From the NCBI GenBank assembly GCA_021464245.1, contig JADCRB010000006.1, positions 3,958,280 to 4,022,279 on the forward strand: a stretch of 64,000 nt of DNA, written 5' to 3'. Shown piece after piece: positions 12,458-22,380 of the stretch. Origin of the DNA: Carallia brachiata. Its lineage: Eukaryota > Streptophyta > Magnoliopsida > Malpighiales > Rhizophoraceae. The notes beneath the pieces were generated by a model. That model made no database searches and had not been told where the DNA came from. It was given only the letters and a program-made list of their open reading frames with translations. Every line of letters starts with the position of its first letter. Positions within the stretch are counted from its first letter, which is position 1. The translations under genes and the position numbers were made by a program.

Positions 12458-13073
12458 CAGACAAAACAGGTTGGATACCATTCAGAAAGATAGAGGCAGC
12501 GAGGTAAGGAGAGAGTTCTGCAACGGCGTCAGAAACTGCTGTGCCACCAGTGAAGATGTAGCTAAGTTCATGGCGGAATACGAGCGTAAGTATGGCCAAG
12601 AGCAAGGAGATGCAAACGCAGCTCGAAGTTGCTATCATAACAGCAAATGATGCTGATCTGGGATGTCCTGCCCCTAGCTCATTGCTTACCCTTACACTGC
12701 TTTTAACGTATAGAATTGGATCCAAAAGTTAACTTGTTTATAACTAATTAACGGCACATGTTGTGAGTTTGTTTTTTTTAGGAGATTTCAAATTTAATTC
12801 ACATTTTTTGATAAAATAAAATTTATTTATAATCTTACACTACATAATAAGTAGAATTTATTTAAAATAAAAAATTAAAAAAATATATTTGTATAGTATA
12901 AGATCATGTGTAAATTATACTAAAACAAAATGAGTTAAAACAGCAAACAATTTTTTTTTCTCAAAACAGTTGGTTCATTGACTTTATGTTAGGGAGAAGG
13001 TCAGAAGTTTGATATTTACCTCTTCAAAATGCCTTCTCCTCTAATTGTAATATGAACTTTAATTCTCTCTTTA

Positions 13074-13076
<3 letters not shown>

Positions 13077-13115
<39 letters not shown>
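13077..13115. repeat. (AT)n microsatellite
   Basis: About 19 AT units lie in MATE intron 3. Likely length-polymorphic. Confidence 0.95.
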
Positions 13116-13116
<1 letters not shown>

Positions 13117-14107
13117 TCTTGGGCCTCAATCACATGTTTCAGGGGTCAAAAACCCATCCATGCACTTATCTCCATCCTCTCTAACCAGTCTATCAGTTTT
13201 AAAGGACTAAAAAAAAAAAAAATCCTTATAATCACCTCCCTCCACTCTAATCAGGCTACCAATTTTTAAAGGACATAAAAAAATTAAACAAAAAAAAACA
13301 GAGAAAAATCACTTTTGTGAGTAATTTTTTTTTTAGTGATTAAGCTTGGCTTAAGTTGTGTGGGGAATATATGCACAGAATACTAACCTTACAGCTGCAT
13401 TGAAACCCACAGCAATCATGTACACCCACCCGAATAGGGACAAGCTGCATTACACAAATCTCTATGCCAATTAAGAAACGGATTTTACACCGTAGCTAGG
13501 CATAGGAAAATACAATTTTCCATTCAAAACCAATAATGTTCCACCCATCCGAAAGTCAAACTCTCGCTATAGCTGAAGAGATGGTAAATATGTAGCTCAC
13601 ATTCAGTATCTCAACATGGGGATCATATCTGTGCATTCTTTGAGGCAAATGAGAGCTGCTGTAGATTATTTTATTTATCGAATTTGTTATAAATAGTTAC
13701 TTTTTTTATTCTTTTATAATTATTAATTAAAAATTAGCATATCAACACTTCTTAATGACAATTTGTAATATATTTAATTTTCAACTTTTTGATAGTTAAT
13801 CAACCCATAACACGTGTGATAATTATAAAAGAGAAGATAAAAAATAATTATTACTAGCAAAATCCTTTATTTATTTGGTTAGAGTTGAGATGGTGTTTTA
13901 ACATAGGAAGATTTGGAATTCTAGCTCCACATCTTACCTCAAGTTATAAATTTGGTGATTACTAAGTCATAGTGATTAGTGAACTCCTATAATAAGTATC
14001 AGATTTACAACCAAAGTTTACTCAAAAAAAAAACTGAATCGCACTCAAATATCGCCAACCATATAATATAACTTTTTTAATCAATAACCATATGAAATGA
14101 ATATTCT

Positions 14108-14463
14108 TATATAGTTCATTTAAAATCCAGCAACTCACGGATTACGTGACATGAAAATCTTCCCTTAACCACCTAACCTAAGTGTAGGTGGATATGAAAT
14201 TTTTGTAATGCACATTCAAATTTGATCACCAATTAGTTGTGCTAGCTAGTTCACCATATCACTTGTTGAACCTGTGGGTCGATCATAATATAGTTCATTT
14301 AAAATCCAGCAACTCACGGATTACGTGACATGAAAATCTTCCCTTAACCACCTAACCTAAGTGTAGGCGGATATGAAATTTTTGTAATGCACATTCAAAT
14401 ATGATCACCAATTAGTTGTGCTAGCTAGTTCACCATATCACTTGTTGAACCTGTGGGTCAATC

Positions 14464-14466
<3 letters not shown>
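14108..14466. repeat. Tandem duplication, 179-bp unit, in MATE intron 2
   Basis: Two nearly identical copies (14108-14286 and 14287-14466) each run from ATATAGTTCATTTAAAATCC to a segment near GAACCTGTGGGTC. Only a few substitutions separate them, so the duplication is recent. The second copy is followed directly by an AT microsatellite. Confidence 0.95.

Positions 14467-14499
<33 letters not shown>
14467..14499. repeat. (AT)n microsatellite
   Basis: An uninterrupted AT run of about 16 units directly after the tandem duplication in MATE intron 2. Confidence 0.95.
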
Positions 14500-14503
<4 letters not shown>

Positions 14504-14818
14504 TTCATATTTAAATAATCTTATGAAATCTAAGTAAATGTAAACAATTATTCTATAATCATAAAAACAAAAACATGCAGAGATAAAAAAAAATAAAAGC
14601 AAAAGGGTACTGAATTTTTTTATATTTTATGATAAATTAATAGTTTAGCATAAAATATAAATATCAATTGTAATATATTATAAATTAAATTTTAATTAAA
14701 TTTTTAATTTTAATTATTACAATTTTATTGTAATTTTATATTATGATTTATTAAAAAAATTGATATTCAAACTTTAATATTCTCTCTTGTAAAGATAGAC
14801 TAATATTTTACTACAGAC

Positions 14819-14844
14819 AAAATAATAATAATAATAATAATAAT
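14819..14844. repeat. (AAT)n microsatellite
   Basis: About eight AAT units lie just inside the donor end of MATE intron 2. Confidence 0.9.
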
Positions 14845-16003
14845 CATATGAAGCTATATCTTGGCACTCCTTACCAGATTGATAGAGAATCGAGGGCAAT
14901 CTCGGCTTCTTTGAGCAACCCAGCAATCAAGATGGTTATCTGATAGTACCAAGTCTCAAGGCACAACATGACAGCTGATGCTGCTGACAACTTCAGGAAG
15001 TCCCACAGCCCTAAGAAGGCCTGCAAACTGAATCCATTCCAAGTCTTCTTGCAAAACATCAAGATATACACAAACTGTGCCGCCACAACGATCCACCATG
15101 ACAAGCTCAGCACCAGCGATGCCCCCAAAAGACCCCATCCCAGTACGTAGGTTGCAAGCCAGCTTAGTAGGAGGTGGACCACAAGTGTAGCAGCCGATAT
15201 GTACGCACTGGGAAGATTATGTTCTGAGCTTGCAAGAACTTTTGTATCGGAAAATTTGCGGCGTAGGCAAATATCTGTGGAATAAGACCATAGACAAAGA
15301 CTGCGGCTTCGGATGCAATAGTTGCCGATTCTCCTAGTAAGAGCAAGAGTTGCTTGGAAAATATGTATATTATGGCAAGAGGGATCCCGGTTATCATTAG
15401 CAGAATAGTTGCTCTTTGCAGATAAATGCCCAGCATCATACTTGCATGCCCCATAGGCCTGCCCACATAGCGTCTCCACTGCACTTCCCATCCCTAGCTG
15501 CATGAGCACGCACGATGTTAATAACATATAACTTCACCACAACAACACATAAATTGGAAACAAATTGTGGGGAAAAGTACTCATTTTTTAATTTCCCAGT
15601 TGCATGTGTTTTCTGTCCTATTTGATTGAATTTGATTTTTCGAGTCAAATATATGTAATCTTATGTAGTTATTATTTACAAATAGGTTGTTTCTGCATCT
15701 CACTTTGATTCAATTTGAACGGCATAGTTGATTTATTGGTACTTGACCTTAAGTTGGCCCATAATACTATATATCGGACTCTAGTAACTTTTTTTCTTTT
15801 TTTTTTTCAATCCTTTGGAGCTGATAACTAGGATTGAGGATAGAGGCATAATAGAGGAACTGAAGATTCATCTTTAGATCCTCAGGTTATCAATTACGTC
15901 AGTTATTGGTGAGTTCTCTGACTGACTCCAATACCTGCCTACGATAGTAGTATCAAGAAACAAAGAAATGAAGTTTATGTATGAGGAAGTTGAGAGTATG
16001 TAC

Positions 16004-16324
16004 CATGAGGCCATAGGCGAAGACTTGGATTCCATTGTTGCCGAGAGAGGAAGCAGCAAGCTCAAGGTTTCCGAGATGACCACAGAAGATCTGGGTGGAG
16101 ACGGAAACCACATTACCGAGCACATAAACCACAACTGCTGGTGCTGCTAGCCGAAAGAGGGTTTTCAGTTCCACCAGCGTGGCTCTTCCGAGTCGCTGTG
16201 ATTGTGACAAATCGGTGTCGGATAATATGTGCTCGATCTCAGAGCTAAATCGTTCCATCGATGGTTGATTTTCCCATGAAACGGCTTCCTGGGACTCGCT
16301 TTCAGTGCAATCGTTAGGGTCCAT
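16004..16324 (-). other. MATE exon 1 (intact)
   Basis: The ATG at 16322-16324 opens a 107-codon exon. A hydrophilic, acidic N-terminus of about 55 residues ([10 protein letters not shown], then [10 protein letters not shown]) leads into the first membrane helix at [12 protein letters not shown]. It ends in frame at GLM followed by the donor GTACAT. This start matches the usual short cytosolic N-terminus of DTX proteins, and no upstream in-frame extension is needed. Confidence 0.9.
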
Positions 16325-16383
16325 GTTCTGCTGTTCTGTCTCACACTCACTTACGGCCTATAATAGAAATAAGGTAGAGCTAT

Positions 16384-16394
16384 TCTTATAAGGA
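16384..16394 (-). promoter_or_regulatory. Possible TATA element of MATE gene
   Basis: CTTATAAGAAT on the minus strand lies about 60-70 nt upstream of the start codon. Position and composition fit a TATA element, though AT-rich plant DNA gives many chance matches. Confidence 0.3.
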
Positions 16395-16399
16395 GAACA

Positions 16400-17947
16400 A
16401 TTATAATTAAGAGATTTGTTACGAATAGTCACTTTTTACCTTCTCTTTTACAGATATCAATTACAAATTAACACATCAACACTTTTTAATAGTATTTCTG
16501 TAATATTTTTGATATTCAACTTTTTGATAACCAATCAACACCTATCACGTAAGCAACGACTGTAAAAGATAAGGTAAAAGTGATTGTTTCTAACATTTCT
16601 CTTGTAATTAATTTGTTAGACAAACATTTAAACAGAGAAGTCTCCGTGATTGCTTTGAAATTTTACTTAAAATTTTAAGTAAGTACACATATATTTGTAC
16701 ATACGTCCGTATATATATAAATATATAATAATTATATTTTTACTGTATTAACAAAAAAATTATTTTTTAATAAAAAATTAAAATCTAAATCTATACGAGT
16801 GTTACCGTAAAATGTAAAATATATATATTATATGAAATTTTCAAAAAAAAAATTTTTTCTTTGAAAAAATTTTTTTTAACTAATGTACTGTAAAAAAGTA
16901 ATTATTATATTTATATGTGCACAAAATGCATGTATACTAATCTTTTTCCTTTTACTAATCATGACTCAATTTGTTGTAAAATGTTGTTTTGATGGAAGTT
17001 TTTGAAACTTTTTTAAAGTTTAGAGATAATACTAAATACATTGAAGATAACTATGAAAATATTTAAAGTTTAATTTTTTTTACAAAAAAATGAATATAAT
17101 CATATGTTTAATAAAAATGTATAGTCATATAATAAGTTGTTGACAGAAATAGATCAAACCTTATTACGTAGAATGTTAGTTGGATCGCGGATCATAGTCG
17201 TCAGAGACTTCATCCATACCATAGAATTATGGGTTTATATTTTTGTCAAAGCATACTGTATGGATGATGGTACTGATTTTTAGTGTAGCGAATGTACCTA
17301 CCTTTTATTACGTATTGAGTGTGCTCAATTCTCTTTTGCAAGACATATCGCACCCACTTCTTTTCCATCTCTTGACAAAGTTTTAAAAACAAAAAGAATG
17401 TTGGTTGGAAGAGGAGCTCGGACAAACAATGAGATGGTGGTTACAGCTAATACCTGTGGGATAAGACATAATAATTCAGTGAGCACAACGGAAAGGAAAC
17501 ACAATTGACAAATTTAAAGTTGGCAGTCAGAACAAAATAACTAAACAAAGAATAGGCTGCAATGACCTGTCGGTTTTGACCATGCGTTTTCCTTTTTTTT
17601 TCATTTAAAAACTTATCCAATTATAAACTACTCAACAAAAAAAATTAAAATAATTTATCAATTTTGACTGTATATTTTTTTATTTATTTAAAAATTTATT
17701 GAGTTATAAGTTACATAATAAAAATAATTCTTTTTTTTCATAAATTTTTCATCTCTCTTCTCTAAATTTGAACTCAAAATTTTTATAATAAAAATTTAAA
17801 ATTTAACTACTAAATTATCTCCTAGAAAACACCATGCATTTTCTTTGCAAAAGACCCTAAACACACAACGTTTTGAGATAAATGAAGTATAATTATCAAA
17901 CCCAACGACTAGGAAACAGATTACATATGATAATTAAGGAAACGAGG
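16400..17947. other. Spacer upstream of the MATE gene
   Basis: AT-rich sequence with no open frame of note. The stretch 17130-17470 has more balanced composition and could hold promoter elements of the MATE gene, but no specific site is clear. Confidence 0.5.
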
Positions 17948-17958
17948 ACTAGATTACT

Positions 17959-18158
17959 TTTTTTTTTTTGTCTGAAACCAATAGTATCCAGTCTAATAGA
18001 CTGACTAATTTAGACCGACTCAGACAGGACTCCGAAAGGCGGCAAAAGTCTCCCAACAGGTATTTAACGCGACTGCATTCTCAGAAACTCAAAATTGACA
18101 CCTCTGATTAAGCGATAACGGACTTCTGTCATCCGCACCAATGCCTACTGGTGAAATT
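17959..18158 (-). mobile_element. tRNA-derived SINE, 200 bp, copy 1
   Basis: A minus-strand SINE with its poly-A tail at the low-coordinate end. It is bounded by a perfect 11-bp target-site duplication ACTAGATTACT (17948-17958 and 18159-18169). The body matches the SINE at 28978-29175: both contain GCTTAATCAGAGGT, GTTAAATACCTG and a TTTCGG/CTTCGG segment in the same order. A tRNA-like B box sits just after the GCTTAATCAGAGGT motif. Confidence 0.9.
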
Positions 18159-18499
18159 ACTAGATTACTCACTCAATGGGATGTACAATTCTTTTTTCTT
18201 TTCGAGAAAAATTATATAGATTTGCAAAAATATATACAAAATTTATACGTGACATTTGATCTATTGGATCGTAAAAAATATATTAAATTTAAAATAAGAC
18301 ATTAGATTAACTGCACACTTTTTACGTATCGCAGATTACATGTCTACGTAATCATTCCCTTTCTTCTTTTGAGTACAAAACCTTTTTTCTTTTTTTTTTT
18401 TTGCACGGAATGGGATGTACAATTCTAAAATAAAGGAAAAAATAAAAAATGGTAAAACAAGAAAAGAACGAAAAATGTTGAAGACCATATGTAAATGTT

Positions 18500-19140
18500 G
18501 CAATTAAAGATGTTAAAATGAGTTGTCGGATCGAGTTTAGGTCAAGTCACTTGAAATTGTGTCATTTCAAGTCAAATTAAATTTGGGCTAAATTATTTCG
18601 CGTTATTTTAAATTTGAGTCACTCGAGTTCAAGTCATCCTGCAAGTAGGCCATGTTATCATTTTTTATGACGTGACTTTTTATAAGACTCTTTGCAAATT
18701 CAAAAAATTCAAAAAAAGCTTTGAAAAATCTTGAAAACAAAAATTACAAAATTAAAAAAAAGGTATTTAAGATTTTTTTCCAAAAAAGAACTAAAAACTT
18801 AAAATAAAATCAATTGATTCATAAAAATATGAAAATATTTAAAAATATATATATAGTTAAAATTTATAGTAACAATAGTAGAAATATATTTTTTGGGACA
18901 TAACATCTATAATTCAAATGTTATAATTTTTTTTAATTTTCTTAAGAAAAAAAAAGCAATTAACAGATTAGGTCACATATGATCCAACCTAACCCGACCC
19001 AACTCTAAATTTTTTGGGTCATTCGTTCGGGTCATTTTCGGATCTGTGCACTTCCAAGTCAAGGTTTAGGTTATGCTTTTTGGGTGAGTTCGGGTCAACT
19101 CGTTGAGCCAAATCAAAAATTGATGCATCTACTTTCACTA
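18500..19140. repeat. GGGTC/TCGGG-rich inverted repeat, hAT-like in style
   Basis: The left end (GTTGTCGGATCGAG, then AGGTCAAGTCAC) is roughly mirrored on the right by motifs such as GGGTGAGTTCGGGTCAACTC. Such GGTCGGGTC-rich non-autonomous repeats are common in plant genomes. Target duplications were not found and the ends are uncertain. Confidence 0.4.
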
Positions 19141-19597
19141 CATAACTATATTTTAGGTAGTATTAAAGTATTCATGCACAGTATTTAATAATTTTTTTTT
19201 TTTTTAACTTCAATCAAAATTATTTAATGGTTCATATCATTTTGATCTCATTTTGATTCTAGTTAAGGACTCAAGCCAAGTATTTCCTAATATATATTAA
19301 GGGAACATTATATTGAAAAGGGAATCTAATATGAGCAGCAACACATAACTAGAAGCAAGAAGCCTCCCATCTATTTGCACGTATAAAACCAAAAAATTCG
19401 TAATATTCTCATTCGCGATAGCAATATGAGCTCTGCTTCAAAAGTTTTTGTTAGCTCACCAAAGAAGAAATAAGGAACATGAACAAAAGTTTTCCAATGT
19501 CCATGTACACGCATGAAATCATATGTAACCAAAAAAAAAGAAGAAAGTTTAAGTCTTCTCATCCAAATTAATCTAATGTACAGGCATGAAATCATAT

Positions 19598-20018
19598 TCA
19601 ACCGTTATTTTATCCGTTAAGTTGGCTAACATGGTAATTAACAGAGTGCCGCATCTGCCAACTTGTCTCCCAATATTTGATGACGTGGCATTTTAATGTT
19701 AATTAAAAATTTTAATTATTTTTATAAAAAATTACACAGATTTTTTCATAAAAAAATCAATGTCTCCAATTTCTTCATTTCTCTTCGGAGGGAGAGAGAG
19801 AGAGAGGAGGAAGGAGAGAGAAAGGAGGAGAGAGACATGGAGAAATTGATTTTTTTAAAAAAAATCTATATCATTTTCTTATAAAAATAATTAAAAATTT
19901 TAATCAAAATTCAACGTCATTATTATTTAATGACGTGACAGTTAGTAGGAGACAAGTTAGTTGACATAACACTCTATTAATTGCGACACCAGCCAACTTA
20001 ATGAATAAAATAATGGTT
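19598..20018. mobile_element. Long palindromic TIR element (MITE-like)
   Basis: Nearly the whole 420 bp folds on itself. The left arm AACCGTTATTTTATCCGTTA is mirrored at 20001-20018. GAGTGCCGC...AACTTGTCTCC pairs with GGAGACAAGTTAG...ACACTC, and TAATTAAAAATTTTAATTAT has its counterpart at about 19886-19906. A short GA-rich loop sits at 19785-19840. The arms differ by scattered substitutions. No transposase is present. The piece following it (to about 20110) repeats fragments of the right arm. Confidence 0.75.
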
Positions 20019-20286
20019 AGATAAAATTATTATAATGAAAAAATAATAAGTGAAAATAAATGAATAAAATAATGGTTAGATATAATCAAAATTCAACGTC
20101 ATTATTATAATTGCGACACTAATGCACACACCCACACACATAAAAAAATATAATAAGTGAAAATAAATGAACTAACAAAAATTTTGAATAAAATTTACTT
20201 TTATATCTTAAATAAACAGAGTTAGGGAAAATATACAAAGAACCAAACCACACGCGCGTGCGTGTATATGTGTGTGGGTGTGTGCG

Positions 20287-20329
<43 letters not shown>

Positions 20330-21828
20330 ATGTGAAAAAGCTCAGGCGGTCCTGCTTGAGCAGGGCTTTATGCTGATGGCGTCGGACCATCAGCATGATC
20401 ATCACTATTATTATCATTAGGAGGCGAAGCAGGACTTTCAAGAAGAACCTTCAGTGGAACTAGGTACCCCTAGTGGATAGAGTTGGGATGGGCAATGATA
20501 TCAGCCAACAATATATCTTTAATTGTTGTGTTTCTTGAAAATAAATTTTATGGATTTATTTAGATAAAAAAAATTATATTATATATAAAATATTTTATAT
20601 TATATATATAGATAATATTTTAAAAAATATAAAAGTTTTCCCATGACATATTATGTGTTCATTTAAAATCTCTATAATTCACATAATTTGCATAATATAA
20701 AATATTTTATATATAGTATAAAAAATTTTTATTTTCACATAATTTTTACTTTCAAATAAATCCATGATAATGTGTGAATTTTTTTAATGAGAGTAACTAT
20801 TTTCGTCTTCATATTTTCCACACTCTTTCTTTCTTAAAAAGAAAATTTAAGACTCTTAAAATAGAATTTAATTACTAAAGTATTCCCGAATAATGAATTG
20901 TCTGCCATAGGGTAAGAACTTATGTTTCTACCGTTTTTGTTCAAAGTTAATCAAACGTTACAAATCTTACGGTGGAAAACCAGATTTTGACTTTTGAGTT
21001 GAATTTGTGTCAATTCGGAATATTTTTTATTCCATGATTTCATAATTTGGTTCTAATAAAACTTGCAAAAATCTATTTATTGTGTCTCTGGTTTTTCCTC
21101 TGTCTAATAAAACTTGGGAAAGATTATTTATTGCGTCTTTTGAGAGTCACATGGAGTTGAACTAACACATGTCTTGAATTTAATTGTAATCTTAAACACA
21201 TCGCTTTCTCATGTTATTATTTTGTTTCTCGCTTTTTTTTTATTATTTAGATCAATTTCATTAATAATGTGTGTAGATTATAAGAAATTGATGAGAAAAT
21301 TATTTATGAAAAAAGAAAATAATTTTGATATCTGAGAAATATGTAAGAAAGAAAATTGTGATCAGATCAAATTGATGTAATTTTAAATCTTCATTTTCTT
21401 TCCAGCATAATTCCTTCCCATAATTTTCTTACAAAACAAACACAGCATAAATGCAAGCAGAAATAAGTTTGGTACAAGCTTTAGAGGGACAACTATTATG
21501 CTACATTTATATAAGTATCATCTTGTACAGCTCTCCTCGCCCACCTGTAGATCCGCCCATGATTGTCTTTATTATGATATGCTACAAGTATACAATTTTG
21601 CATACTTGTAGAAAGTACGTAACCGCATTAGATGTGACCCTAAATTAATAAAAGTATGCAATCACATAGGCAAATATAGAAAAAAAAAAAGTTACATAAG
21701 AATGCAATGTCAGACATTAGTTGATATATATAAATTTAAATTATTAGATTATAAAAAATATATTAAATTTTAAAAAATAAATTAAATAAATTATTTAATT
21801 AATTATATATCTTCTATAAAAAATAAAA
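20019..21828. other. AT-rich spacer with a GT tract
   Basis: Besides the GT tract, a piece at about 20355-20460 reads on the minus strand as YLVPLKVLLESPASPPNDN before a stop. It is less AT-rich than its surroundings and could be a gene remnant or a last exon, but no upstream exon and no family could be recognised. The rest shows nothing. Confidence 0.45.
20291..20328. repeat. (GT)n microsatellite
   Basis: 19 TG units, preceded from 20250 by an alternating purine-pyrimidine run (CACGCGCGTGCGTG, then GTGTGTGGGTGTG). The whole tract can adopt Z-DNA in principle. Confidence 0.95.
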
Positions 21829-22232
21829 ACATCGACTAAGAAGATGCATTTATTTAACAAAATCAACATCCTGAAACATGCATGCAAGCATTTAATTTTG
21901 GTCCATAAGCTTAGAAGGTTCATTTATTTAACATTAATTACTAGCCAAGAGATGTCAGACGACGTATCTCAACGAAATAAAGAACAAAAGCAGACACAAA
22001 GTTAAATAGTTTGATGACTAACATCGACTAAGAAGATGCATTTATTTAACTACATCCTGAAACATGCATGCAAGCATTTAATTTTGGTCCATATGCTTAG
22101 AAGGTTACTGTCAAAAAAATAAGCTTAGAAGCTTCATTTATTTAACATTAATTGCTAACCAAGAGGTGTCAGACGACGTATCTCAACAAAATAAAGAACA
22201 AAAGCAGACACATAGTTAAATAGTTTGATGAC
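21829..22232. repeat. Tandem duplication, 192-bp unit
   Basis: Copy 1 (21829-22020) and copy 2 (22021-22232) both start ACATCGACTAAGAAGATGCA and end near AATAGTTTGATGAC. Copy 2 has lost about 10 bp near its start and gained about 27 bp in the middle. The two remain over 90% alike by eye. Confidence 0.95.
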
Positions 22233-22269
22233 ACAACGTTCTTCTGTTCCGTAACTAATAGTTGGGTGT

Positions 22270-22380
22270 TGCTTTCACTTACAAACCATTGATTAATGTG
22301 ACCTCCCTTATATGTTCTGCCATCGGTTTGCGCTGTGAGCCCCTCAATTTCAATGGAAGTGACTTCTGCTACCAACAAGT
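22270..22380 (-). pseudogene. Possible exon remnant, unidentified
   Basis: On the minus strand the stretch translates as LVAEVTSIEIEGLTAQTDG, then RTYKGGHINQWF, followed by GTAAGT, a good donor site. The amino-acid mix looks protein-like and differs from the AT-rich shadow frames around it. No neighbouring exon was found and I do not recognise the family. It may be a gene fragment captured by a transposon. Confidence 0.35.

Larger units (their letters stand above)
8759..16324 (-). pseudogene. DETOXIFICATION (MATE) transporter gene, frame-disrupted
   Basis: This is a seven-exon gene of the plant MATE/DTX family (DTX40-like), H+-coupled antiporters that move organic cations, flavonoids or other metabolites across the tonoplast or plasma membrane. 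Exons, all with GT-AG borders: 16004-16324, 14875-15497, 13393-13444, 12458-12696, 9330-9448, 9134-9220, 8759-8827 (stop TAA). Family motifs seen include [13 protein letters not shown] and QVFAYGLM (exon 1), [16 protein letters not shown] and SAASAVMLCLETWYYQ (exon 2), RVSNELGAGHPRSA and NGIQPVLSG (exon 4), and [14 protein letters not shown] (exon 5). The exons sum to 1510 nt, which is not a multiple of three. Three lesions explain this: about 2 nt missing near 15436-15440, 1 nt missing near 15210-15216, and exon 3 about 5 nt short at its 3' end. Undoing them gives 1518 nt (505 aa), the usual length. A spliced transcript would stop early in exon 4. Assembly error is the alternative. Confidence 0.9.

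Noticed and set aside
20240..20328. CRISPR-like or tandem-array signal
   Set aside because: It is a plain GT dinucleotide repeat; no spaced repeats of CRISPR type exist anywhere in the window.
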